Below, piece by piece: positions 32,679-42,490 of a stretch of DNA of 64,000 nucleotides. Made by a program: the position numbers and the translations under genes. Each line of letters starts with the position of its first letter. Within the stretch, counting starts at the first letter, position 1. The notes below the pieces were generated by a model. It saw only the letters and a program-made list of their open reading frames with translations, was not told the origin of the DNA and did no database searches. The stretch spans positions 195,979 through 259,978 of the forward strand of contig KN817520.1 in NCBI GenBank assembly GCA_000827495.1, written 5' to 3'. Source of the stretch: Hypholoma sublateritium FD-334 SS-4 (taxonomy: Eukaryota; Basidiomycota; Agaricomycetes; Agaricales; Strophariaceae).

Positions 32679-35030
32679 CTTGACAACGAGCTGGACTTGT
32701 TGAAACGCAATGAACTTGCCGATTTCTCGCAGAGTTCGAGGTGGGGAAAGAATAGGGTTCTGTGGACCACTTTAAGTTGACGTCCAATGCCTTGAAAGTT
32801 GAACGTTGAGCGTTGAACGTTGAACGTTAAACGGCGAGGCCGAGGCTCCAGCTGGCTCCAGCAGGTTATCGGAGTCACGCCTTTAACATAGATTTTCTTA
32901 TGCCTAGTAGGCCGCGAAGAAACCGGATGCACTGCAACCCTTCAAAGTGGGATAATATAGAAGCTGTGGTTGATCTCCTGGAATATTCAGTAGAAAGAAA
33001 TAATAAGTAGGACGCAAGGATAATCCCCGTTGAGTAGGAGCATTTGCGGCTTTCCTATTTTCCCACGCTTTGTATCCAGGCGTCGTAAGATTTTGTTCGC
33101 CAGTTGTTCGCCTTTGTGACTCGTCCCCAACCACATGCTCGATCCCCGCCTTCTCAAATGCACCCCTATCGATGAAATCTCGTAAAAAGGCCAACTTCTG
33201 CTTCAATCACACTTGGAGCTTTCGACTATTTTGTCTATGACGAGGGAACGTCCAGTAAAAGGGGGCGAAGGAGGCACTCGCAGTAAGTCCCACGTCTTTT
33301 TGCATGATTTCCAGAGGAAGAGATGGCCGTGATGGTTTAGTAAAAGGGTCGATTCAACCCCTCATCTGGTGTTCGCACTGTGTTACTCCCTCTGCCCACT
33401 ATATTCACCGTCGTTGCTTGGAGTTGACGTCGTTTTGCCCGAGTTTTTCGCTTCCAACCCATTCTCACAGAAATTTCCGCCTTTTTTCTTCCTTGTTCGG
33501 TGGATCCTTCATCAGTGCAGATACACGAGAACCTCTAGTCCTTTTCCTTTACTCTCCTGGTTTTTCTGGGCATTTTCTCTTCCTCCACATCATGCGACCT
33601 ATTAGGTACTGCAAACCTGCCCGGATTCCCAAACCCCAAAGTATCCAAACCCCGACCCGCGTTTCGAGCCCACAAAGCGCTGGGTCGTAAGGCTGGATCG
33701 ACATCTTCGTGTTGTTTTGGCATTTGTGTCAGGAGAACATCGACCTATTGCAATGGCGGCGCTGTGCGGAGCCCAAGGACAGCGTTGCAAAGGCACGGTC
33801 GAACAGCGCGTCGTGGAGTCTCTTCCATAGGCGTTCCCAATTCTTCGAGCCTCTCCGGAGGTCAGGAGTCGCCGTTCCCAGCCGAGCCCACAACGTTACG
33901 TCGTTGCGACGGAGTCTACTCTGCGTGGGTGGTCCCGGATGTGGTTATCCTTCATATGAACGGCACATTCCATTGTCAACGTATCTAAAGCGGCTGTGTC
34001 AGAGTCCAATGCACACGCGTGTGGTTATGCGTTCATATTCCGAGGGTTTGTGCTTTCGTGCCGCGTTTTCCGTGTCTCTTATCGTTTTGTGATACTGGAT
34101 TCAGGATGAGAGAATGGGTGGAGCAGGAGGGGCTGTGATGGGTTCTTTTGCTTTCTGTATCTGATGTTGTGGAAGAGCTTTGGCCGGGGAGTAAGCATGG
34201 ATCCTGGTCGAACTGCCTTGGGTGGATTGGCTGATCTTTGTGATATGGTGGATATATGTTGGGCAGTTTGGTTGTAACGCGAGGCTGGTTGAATATGTGA
34301 TCAACCCATAAGTCTGCAGAGCTTAGGTTCGCAGCACTGAGCCTTTCTTCCTTTTCCTTTTGTCACACGTCTACTCAGGCATGCCCATCTGACATGCATT
34401 TACATCAACAGTCATTCGCACCCGGGTGACAAACGAGGACGATCAACGGTGAGTTGCTCGCTTGTACTAAACTACCAACTACAACGATACTGATGCTAGG
34501 CAGCAGACTTTTGACGTGAATCGTTTCTTCGGCATCAGTCCCCTTGTTGTGTCGCACTGGTTCCCTTATATTGGCCGTATTTTCATCACAGATCGGTGAC
34601 CTGCGCTACTGGCTTGGAAGTTCGTGATACTGGGACCGGCTGGGGCTCTCCTGATGTTAGTGCATTTCCATCTTACGGTACGGATAATATGAGTGTTATC
34701 TCTGATACGCGAAATACATATTCTCCCCAAGTATCAGGCAACGTTGAAATACTGTTCATCCTTCCTATTGACATGAAATGGGAGAACATGTCGATATCGT
34801 AGCCGATTTTTCAAGTGTAAAACTCAACCATGACTATGAAACGGCGCGACGACAGCTGAGCGCTGAGCTTCTACCGCGAACATTCTAGAAATATTACAGG
34901 CAACGAGGCTGTTATTTGTGTGGGAGCGTACTTAATCGATGATCAAGATAGGCGCCCGCGAGCTGCTCTTTCGATACACCTCAACAGTTTCGCTACTTGG
35001 AATTTCTCATCCCTCGCTGACTTCAGTATC
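32679..35030. other. Intergenic, no supported gene
   Basis: A short tandem decamer lies at about 32797-32832 (GTTGAACGTT and variants, four units). The DNA at 33350-33600 is pyrimidine-rich. ORFs here are short, overlap on both strands and resemble no family. The 3' part must contain the promoter of the BTB gene at 35031. Confidence 0.4.
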
Positions 35031-36118
35031 ATGTCCAGCACCCAAGTCAATGGTACAAATGGCGATTACGAGAACGAAAACCAACGATTAGACGAGGTCA
35101 CACCAAATGCACAAGAGCAATGTAGAAAAGACGAGCTCTACTACTTCGAACTCGTCGTTTTCAAGGTATGATGCACTCCCATCCAGCCAATCGACTTACA
35201 TTTTGAGCCTTTTTGCAACGTACAGGTCGAAGATACCCTCTTTCGTGTGCCGAAAAGTATCTTCAACGTGAAAGACTCTGTAATCGGCGACATGTTTCTT
35301 CTCCCTAACATCCCTAACAACTCCGGATTGACGCAAGGAAGCACTGACGAATCTCCAATCGTGTTCGAAGACAAGAGTCTGATGCAAATCGGCGTCGAGC
35401 CGATTAAGAAAGCTGATTTCCGGGCGCTTCTGCGCGTTATGATTCCTCTGTGAGCACACCGTCTCGTTTTCGGTATCTGAAGTTGTAATGTCGGCAATTC
35501 AGGAACCAAACGCCTTTGACATATGAAGAATGGGTGGGCGTTCTCCATCTTTCCTCGATGTGGTTTTATACAGAGGTAGACCATTGCCAATTTAATCTTG
35601 TGGGTGTTACACTATTCATCTTGTGGTGTCCTTGACAGATTCGGGCGCGTGCGATTGTCAACCTGACGACTTTTATCGCAAGAAGAGATGTTTGCAGCAA
35701 CATCTTACTCGCAAAGAAGTACGGCGTGCGCCAATGGCTCATTGATGGCTACACCGATCTTGTTCTGCAACCCACCTCTCCTATTCTTGACGAGCTCTGT
35801 GCAACAGGAATTGATCCTCTTACCTTAGCGAGAATTTACTACATCAGAGATGTCCTTCCGCCTCTCGCACCATCTGACATGTCTGAGGGCCATACATGTA
35901 CATCTTGTGGTCGAAGTTGTGAAGTAGTCGCGGGAACCAGCACGGACATTGGGCATTATTGTGGAAGCGTCCGTACCAACTTCGACCCTTATTATAGAAG
36001 CCACCTTTGCACCGGAAGTAACAGTCCCTCCGACGCCGACAGGGAGACCTACAGGCAGTCAGCGCAGAATAAAATAACGGAGGTATTTTCTTCTGAATTC
36101 ACGCATATGGAGGTATGA
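35031..36118 (+). CDS. BTB/POZ-domain protein 2 (module copy 1)
   Basis: Four exons (35031-35165, 35226-35449, 35503-35575, 35639-36118). The protein starts MSSTQVNGTNGDY, and KDELYYFELVVFK leads into the BTB core VEDTLFRVPKSIFNVKDS, GDMFLLPNIP, ESPIVFEDKSLMQIGVEPIK, KADFRALLRVMIPL, then PLTYEEWVGVLHLSSMWFY. The C-terminal half has YGVRQWLIDGYTDLV and a CTSCGRSCEV motif that could bind zinc. The last codons GAG-GTATGA could be a stop at 36118 or the start of a last intron; both give nearly the same protein. It faces a CVNH gene, and the whole pair is repeated at 40479-42289. Confidence 0.82.
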
Positions 36119-36421
36119 TGCTCAGTCATGGCAGTTGCCGTATGAATCTAACACTGTGACAGTGATCTTCTGGTGCACGGGTATCCAGACGTTGTCCAGA
36201 CGCGTCCTCTTTCTTCATTACAAATATGCAGAATATACACCCCCCACACCTGAACGGCGGCATCCAGTTGCTTGCTTTTCCCTGGATGTAGCCTATCTAG
36301 TGAATTGGCACTTTCTATCCCGCCTTTGTAACGTGCGCGGCAGGCTTTTGTAAACTTCACGGTTGTGATTTTGCACTGTTTAAGATATATAGACGCCGAA
36401 GCGCATGGAGTCGAAGAATTT

Positions 36422-36892
36422 CTAGCAAGTAAGGAGACCAAAATCGTTTGTAACACATTCGTCTACAAACAAGTTCAGCGACCGTATAAAGGGGGGTAGC
36501 CTAGGACAATTCCGAAGACCTACCAAGGGTTATAAACGCAAATCCAGGGCAGTCGCAGCTCATTACAAGATCGGAGAGGCTACAGCCGGTACATCCGTGG
36601 GCAAGGAAATCTCCACTGAAGTCGGACGGTCAGCTGAAATAACTTAGTGTTAAGTCGATTGCATAACCACTCACTTGGGCTGGCAGACAAGGTTGCCTCC
36701 AGAGAGCCCAATGCAGGAATTAAGGTCCAGAGCACTATTGGTTTCGCCCCCGTGGCCGTTTCCACAGGTAGCAGTCAGGATACCGCCGGCGAGCACAGGG
36801 TTCGTGCAAGTAAAGCTAAAACCCTGTGCTTTTGTGCCTCGGAAGGCAGTGAGGGCAGTGGCAAATATAGTGACGAAATTGGTGAGGTGCAT
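36422..36892 (-). CDS. Secreted cyanovirin-N homology (CVNH) protein, copy 1
   Basis: Three exons (36892-36675, 36615-36524, 36462-36422) code 116 residues. A signal peptide (FVTIFATALTAFRGTKA) is followed by GFSFTCTNPVLAGGILTATC, SALDLNSCIGLSGGNLVCQ, NGDFLAHGCTGCSLSDLVMS, CDCPGFAFITL and DECVTNDFGLLTC-stop. This matches the CVNH pattern: two sequence repeats with SC..I.L....L.A.C, LDLN..IG...G.L.C and GDF....C.NC.L.....L.C.C. CVNH proteins are lectins that bind high-mannose glycans; an extracellular role in recognition or defence is inferred. Many cysteines suggest disulfides. A TATA box lies 51 bp upstream. It is convergent with the BTB gene, 303 bp between the stops. Confidence 0.85.
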
Positions 36893-36942
36893 TCTTCGAC
36901 GGGGATTTGTGAACTTGCTTATCCCCTGGCAAGATGGTCTGC

Positions 36943-36949
36943 CTTTATA
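36943..36949 (-). promoter_or_regulatory. TATA box of CVNH copy 1
   Basis: Minus-strand AGTATAAAGG, 51 bp upstream of the ATG at 36892. The same box at the same place lies before the second copy (42350-42356), and the sequence between box and ATG is also conserved. Confidence 0.6.
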
Positions 36950-37969
36950 CTTTATTGGCTACCAAATTTGAGGCGCCGTGGAATTGCACTGTAACAGAGA
37001 GCTACGGTTTCAACTAAATTATGAAATACACGCCTTTGACATGCATCATGGTCATCAGTGCGATTTGTGATACAATATGGACGCACTTCCTTCCGGGCCA
37101 TGCGCTATTGAAATACTGGGTAAAGTTATCTCAGCTCCGCCCATACGTGTGAACTATGCCATGTAAGCCGGTACGCGTCTAGCACCTTCCCCGAGATCTG
37201 GCTGTACGCCAACTTGCACGAACTGGCCCTCTTCTGAGTCTTCATCGCCGCAGCCAATGCACTCCCTAAATTTCGGGCCCTATGCAAATCTTGGGTCCAC
37301 AACTCTTGTCCACAACCAATCCACAACGCTAAGCACGGGCCGAGCCACCGGCCCGTCAGCGCCCTTCCCATCACATTCGGCATGCAGAGCGGAACGTAAC
37401 CGCGCAGGAATGCGCGTGCGTCGGGTCAAAGTGACAATGATAATTTCTGCTGGTTCTGAATCTCGACCCTAGTCAATATAAAATTTAAATACTGTTGAGT
37501 GACTTTGAGGTAACCGGACTTTCCCAACCTAGATGTGGCGCGGAGGTGGCGCGCAGCGTGAGTCCTACGCATTCGCGATAGTTTGAGGTGAGTTCCGAGG
37601 ATTCAACCACCGAATTCGAATGTACTATCTATGTTTTGATCTACTTATAGGCATACATCGTGAGCTAGAAGACGGGAGGACCTATTCTAAATTTGCTGAA
37701 CATCCGATGAGGTTGGGACTGTTGGGTGGACTCTGGTCCCATTCGCAAGCAAGTAGCGGAAGCAATTGCTACACCTCTTGTAATTTTATGGGCGGCTAGA
37801 ATACAATTTCTTATTGATGACCCTTTCATAACTAGTTGTGTCTGTTGAGTCATATCCATGGTCTAATAGTCTTTTATAAGTACTTGGGAGATATATCTAA
37901 CAGATTTTTAGAAGGAAGCACGCCGATCGTTCATATTTGAGTGCACTGTTATTAGGCTTTCTTCAGCCT

Positions 37970-38043
37970 ACAAGTGGGTAGGGGCATACAACAAGTGGGG
38001 AAGGGCATACAACATGTTCGTAGGGGCATACAACAAGTGGGTA
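37970..38043. repeat. Minisatellite of about 22-26 bp unit
   Basis: Three to four imperfect units of GTAGGGGCATACAACAAGTG in direct array (with GGAAGGGCATACAACATGTTC as a variant unit). Confidence 0.8.
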
Positions 38044-38889
38044 CACCAGGAAGAAACACCGGTTTTAGGTAGGACTAGGTAGCTCCAGTATCTGCGGTAG
38101 GTTGGTAGTGTAGTCCCCTAGTATATAGCACTGGTAGACATGCTGTTAATCTCAGTAGACTTTTTCGCATACCGGGTCCAGCGGGCCTTGCGGCTCCGGT
38201 AAACAGCTTTGTGTGTAGAATTTGAGAGTGATAGGAAGAATTAACAAACAAAGTCTATGCCATATGCTAGTTTCTTGGTGTTTGGCGGAAAACGGAGTCT
38301 CGAGTTCGAATCTCCGGCGCCTGGCACGAACTCGTGCACATACTTAGACGGCGGCGCCGCGGCCCGCGTGGACCTGATTATGTAACGTGAAGCATGAGCG
38401 TGACAACAGATTGCTACGCAGGCCTTGCTTTCGACCGCGTCGGGGCTCGGTGGACGCAAAGCTCAAGATGGGGGATTCTCCTTGCATGAGGAGACAGCAT
38501 CCCAGAACTTTTGAAGCATTCCCTTTTTGCATCGTTAGACTGAAGCTGACGGGGAAGTTTTTTCTTCAGGGCCTGATCTGATTTGTCGTTGTCGAAATTC
38601 AATGCACGTTCGCTTGGATCAGGAGATGTCGGGGAGGAACTGCGTTCTGCGCACAATGGTGGTGAGCGCGTCATTCCCACTTTTTCCGCTCACTGCTTGC
38701 AGTCCTGTTACAGTGACCCTCAGTTGTGTGCACGCGTTGGGGATCGGCACTGTCTGCCCCCCGATTTCCGTGTCCCCTCCGCTTATTTGTCGCTATGCTT
38801 GCGCAGATCACCACATCCACTCGGCGGTCACCCGAACACGCAGCCGTTGCCACACCCGCGCCGACGTTCACCACAACATCGGCCTGCTC

Positions 38890-39500
38890 ATCGTGCCGTT
38901 CCACCGCTTAGGACGCGCCTCTACTTCTGCGCCTGCGTCAACGCCCAGGTCTGCCCACTCCTGCCGTCCTGCCGTCCTGTCGCTCAGGACGCTTCCGCTT
39001 TCACGCTTGCGTCGACGTCCATGTCCGCTCGCTCCTGCCGTCCTGCCGCTCAGGATGCGCCTCCGCTGCTTGTCCGCCTCTGCTCGCCTGACTCCGCTCG
39101 CCTGCTGCCGTCCTGCTGCTTAAGCCATGTCGGTGCTGCTACACCTGCGACAATGCCTATGCTTGCTCACTCCTGCCATCCTATCACATTGACCTACGTC
39201 CGCTTGCCCCCGCCGTCTTGTCGTCTTGCTTCTCGAGACGTGCTTCTGCTTCTATGCCTGCGTCGGTGTCCACACCCACTCGCTGCCCTGACTATGTTAT
39301 TGCCACGATACCCGCAGTTGCATGCTGCCATCCCGCTGCTCAGGACACGCTCTTACTGCTATGCCTCAGTCCGCCCGCCCTGCCATCCTGCTGCCCAGAA
39401 TGAGCTGCTGTTGTTATGCTTACATTGACAGCAATGTATATTCACCTCCCGCCACCCCGCCGTTCTGCTCACAATACACAGCTGCTGCTGCTGCTGTGCT
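38890..39500. repeat. Degenerate C-rich tandem repeats
   Basis: Irregular units of about 60-75 bp, each built from similar pieces: CTCCTGCCGTCCTGCCGCTC, AGGACGCGCCT, CTTCTGCTTCTATGCCTGCG, GTCGACGTCCA. At least seven recognisable units occur, with heavy substitution and indels. One strand is strongly pyrimidine-rich, which explains the long open frames over the array. Confidence 0.65.
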
Positions 39501-40478
39501 GGCGTTGAACTACCATACTCTTATGCCTGTCTGCCCATCAATTGCTTCTATATTCAATATGCCTGTGTCAGTGCCCATTACTATCACACATGATCCTGCT
39601 GGTGAGTGCACGTAATCTCATAGGATTTCGGGAATGCCGTTAATTAATCAACCACACAAGTAACACGTACGCGCACTATGCACAGGAGAGGCAGCGGCAC
39701 GGACGCACGATGAGCGCTGTGCCGTATGTCAGACCCATTTAATACGCGCAACAACGACGCCGCCCTGTAGGAAGGACCTCAGTCTCGCGTTCGACGTGCC
39801 ATCCCACCGCTTGCCCACCGCTATGCGCAGAAGAGGCGGGAGGCGCTCTGAAAGGACGACCGTCGCTGCTCGGATGCGGAGGAAAGGCAGTCGCAGTCGG
39901 ATACCTTCCCGGCGCCCGCGCCCGAGATAAACCAGACGACATGCACACGCGTCCCAGCGGAAGCGCTCGCGCGCGGGAGAGACGACGTGTGTCCTTGGAT
40001 GCTGCGCGGATGCGCGCGTCAGCGGCGCTCGCGCGAGTCACGGGTGGTGTATGTGCACGTAGTCGTCTCAAGGCCTCGCACACTGTCAAGTTGGGATTGG
40101 TGTACACTGTAAATGCGGAGAATTTTTTTGTTTGTAGCTCTCCTAATTCAACACCTTTTCCCGCTGAACTTGCTGTTGAGCATCGCAAAAAATGGAAGAT
40201 TATGTGGACAAGCCTCACATATGCCCGAGTGTATTAGCTGCGGTGGTGAGGAGGGCCAGGCCGTGCAGTTTGGCGTACGGCCAGAGCCTGGGGAAGCCTA
40301 ATAATCCTGGGCCCAAGCCTAAGGCTCGTACTTACGGCGTCACTAGTAAATTCCCACAACCCCGCGCGTTTGATGGCGGCATGGTTGAAGTGACTGCTTT
40401 CTTTCGACGTGCCTCAACTTGGCCTCAACAGTGCTTATCCCAACTCGAAACCTCCAATCGCACCGCAATTCAAACATT

Positions 40479-41543
40479 ATGTCCAATGCCAAAGTCGGTG
40501 GTATCAATGGCGATCGCGACAGAGAAGGACAACGATCAGACGGGGGCACAACGAATTCGAAAGAGCAGTGTAAAAGAGACGAGCTCTACTACTTAGAGAG
40601 TGTCGTATTCAAGGTACCATACCTCCATATACTATATCTCCATATGCTGAAATCTCGTACATCACAGGTCGAAGACACCCTTTTCCGCGTGCCTAAAAAG
40701 GGGTTCTGCGTGAAAGACACCGTAATCGGCGACATGTTTCTGTCTTCCAGCCCTCGCAATGAACATGGGGTCATCGAAGGAAGTACAGATGAGTTCCCCA
40801 TAGTGCTCGAAAACAACGAACTGAGAAAGATGGGCGTTGAACCGATCAAGAAAGCTGATTTTCAAGCGTTTCTACGGGTGATGTACCCTTTGTTAGAACA
40901 TTCTTGCATATGCTCTGGCTACACCCCTTACGCGGATATTTCAGCACACAAACACCTTTGACGTACGAAGAATGGGTGGGCGCTCTCCATCTTTCATCGA
41001 TGTGGTTCTATACAGAAGTATGTCGTCGCAGCTTATTGTCAGCCAAAGCTCCTCTCATTGACGTATTTGTGGTGTTCTTCAAAGATTCGGAACCGTGCGA
41101 TTGCCAGTCTAAACATTTTGGTCGCCCTCCGGGACGCTTGCAGCAACATCGTGCTCGCAAAGAAATACGGCGTGCGCAAATGGCTCATAGATGGCTACAC
41201 CAATCTTGTAGTACAACTCAAGCTTCCGATTCTTGACGACCTTTGTGCAGCAGGAATCGATCCTATGACCTTAGCGAGAATTTACTACATCAGAAATGCC
41301 CTTCCACCTCTTATCTCAGCTTCGGTCCATTCCTGTACACGTTGTGGTCAAAGATGTCTGGCAACCGCAGGAGCCGAAATTCCGCACCATTGCAGAAACC
41401 TTTTTTATCACTGTTCGGAAGGCACTGCATATTGCACCGGCAAACTCAACCCCTCCGACACTGAAAAGGCAACTTACAGAAAGTCAGCGCTGCTCAAAAT
41501 AATGGAGGTGTTTGCTTTTGAACTTACGCAGCTAGAGGTATGA
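40479..41543 (+). CDS. BTB/POZ-domain protein 3 (module copy 2)
   Basis: Paralogue of 35031-36118 with the same exon pattern. It starts MSNAKVGGINGDRDREGQ; KDELYYLESVVFK splices to VEDTLFRVPKKGFCVKDT, GDMFLSSSPRN, EFPIVLENNELRKMGVEPIK, KADFQAFLRVMYPF, then PLTYEEWVGALHLSSMWFY, then YGVRKWLIDGYTNLVVQ and the C-terminal Cys motif CTRCGQRC. It ends ELTQLEV-stop. The intron after the VMYP exon uses GTTAGA as donor, but the reading frame is kept. No frame break was seen, so both module copies look functional. Confidence 0.8.
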
Positions 41544-41813
41544 TGCTGAATTACCGCATTGTTATTTGAATCTAATAGCGTGACAGTGAAGTAACCCTTT
41601 GGCGTACAAATATTCGTAAGAGTTCTATCTCACCATTACATATATGCAATTTATACCAAATAAACCCTCCACACTGGATAGTGGTGCACAGTTGCTTTTC
41701 CCTTGATATAGTGTACACCGATGAATCGACGACAATTCAATTCTTTGACGTAATTGCACCTTGTACTGCTTAAGGTACATACAAATACTGAGGCGCGTGC
41801 ACTCTCAATACTT

Positions 41814-42289
41814 CTAGGAACAGGTAAGGAGGCCAAAATCGTTTGTGACACATTCATCTGCGGGTAATTTCAGTGGCTGTACAAAGGGGATGCCCTGTGA
41901 CGAGTAAAGTTACTTACCAAGGGTGATAAACGTAAATCCCGGGCAGTCGCAGCTTATTACAACATCGATAAGGCTACAGCCTGTACATCCGTGGGCAAGG
42001 AAATCCCCACTAAAGTAGAATGTTCAGCTGAGGTAATTTCTTGCTATGTGGACTGCATTACAACTCACTTGGACTGGCAGACGAGGTTGCCTCCGGAGAG
42101 ACCAACGCAGGCGTTGAGGTCCAGAGCACTGTTGGTCTGGCCGCCGTGGCCGTTGCCACAGGTCGCGGTCAGAATACTGCCAGACAACACAGGGTTTGTG
42201 CAAGTAACGCCAAAGCCCTGCGCTTCGGCGCCTCGGAAGGCAGCGAAAGCAGTGGCAAAGACGGCGATGAAAGTGGTGGTAAGTTGCAT
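41814..42289 (-). CDS. Secreted CVNH protein, copy 2
   Basis: Same three-exon structure as copy 1. Signal peptide TTFIAVFATAFAAFRGAEA, then GFGVTCTNPVLSGSILTATC, SALDLNACVGLSGGNLVCQ, NGDFLAHGCTGCSLIDVVIS, CDCPGFTFITL and DECVTNDFGLLTCS-stop at 41814-41816. All cysteines of copy 1 are kept. Changes are mostly conservative. Glycan binding is inferred from the CVNH fold; residues that would set specificity cannot be judged here. Convergent with the BTB gene, 270 bp between the stops. Confidence 0.85.
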
Positions 42290-42349
42290 TCTTCAATGGG
42301 GCCTTGATGGGGCCTTGGGTACTTGCTTATACCTCGTAAAAAGGTCTAC

Positions 42350-42356
42350 CTTTATA
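42350..42356 (-). promoter_or_regulatory. TATA box of CVNH copy 2
   Basis: Minus-strand AGTATAAAGG, 61 bp upstream of the ATG at 42289, matching the box of copy 1. Confidence 0.6.
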
Positions 42357-42490
42357 CTTTATTGGTCGGCCGAACGAAGCGTGTAATTGCAGCGGTAATG
42401 TCGAAGAGGGCTAGGGCTTGACGAAATACACGCCCCTGACACGCATCATGGTCATGAGTGCGCTTTACGGTACAATATGGATGCCCTTCC

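Larger units (their letters stand above)
34900..37110. repeat. BTB-CVNH module, copy 1
   Basis: Segment of roughly 2.1-2.2 kb repeated in the same orientation at about 40400-42490. The shared part includes both genes, their facing 3' regions (CCAAAATCGTTTGT in both), the CVNH promoter and flanking DNA (CACGCAT/CATGCATCATGGTCAT and ACAATATGGA). The left border is near the BTB start codon; the right border is near 37105. Confidence 0.8.
37111..40400. other. DNA between the two BTB-CVNH modules
   Basis: This 3.3 kb holds a minisatellite (37970-38043), a degenerate repeat tract (38890-39500) and otherwise no supported gene. ORFs of up to 281 codons at 38583-39428 follow the repeat composition (Pro/Ser/Cys-rich) and are not taken as genes. 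The stretch at 39660-40080 is GC-rich and also gives spurious ORFs. Confidence 0.5.
40400..42490. repeat. BTB-CVNH module, copy 2
   Basis: Direct repeat of 34900-37110 containing the BTB gene at 40479 and the CVNH gene ending at 41814, in the same tail-to-tail layout. Divergence is moderate and both genes stay open, so the copies are probably under constraint. Confidence 0.8.

Noticed and set aside
38285..38330. Possible tRNA from a GTTCGAATCTCC T-arm-like string
   Set aside because: No matching A-box, acceptor stem or anticodon arm could be folded around it.
38583..39428. 281-codon Pro/Ser/Cys-rich ORF
   Set aside because: It follows a degenerate C-rich tandem repeat, and overlapping frames are open for the same reason. 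No signal peptide or domain was seen.
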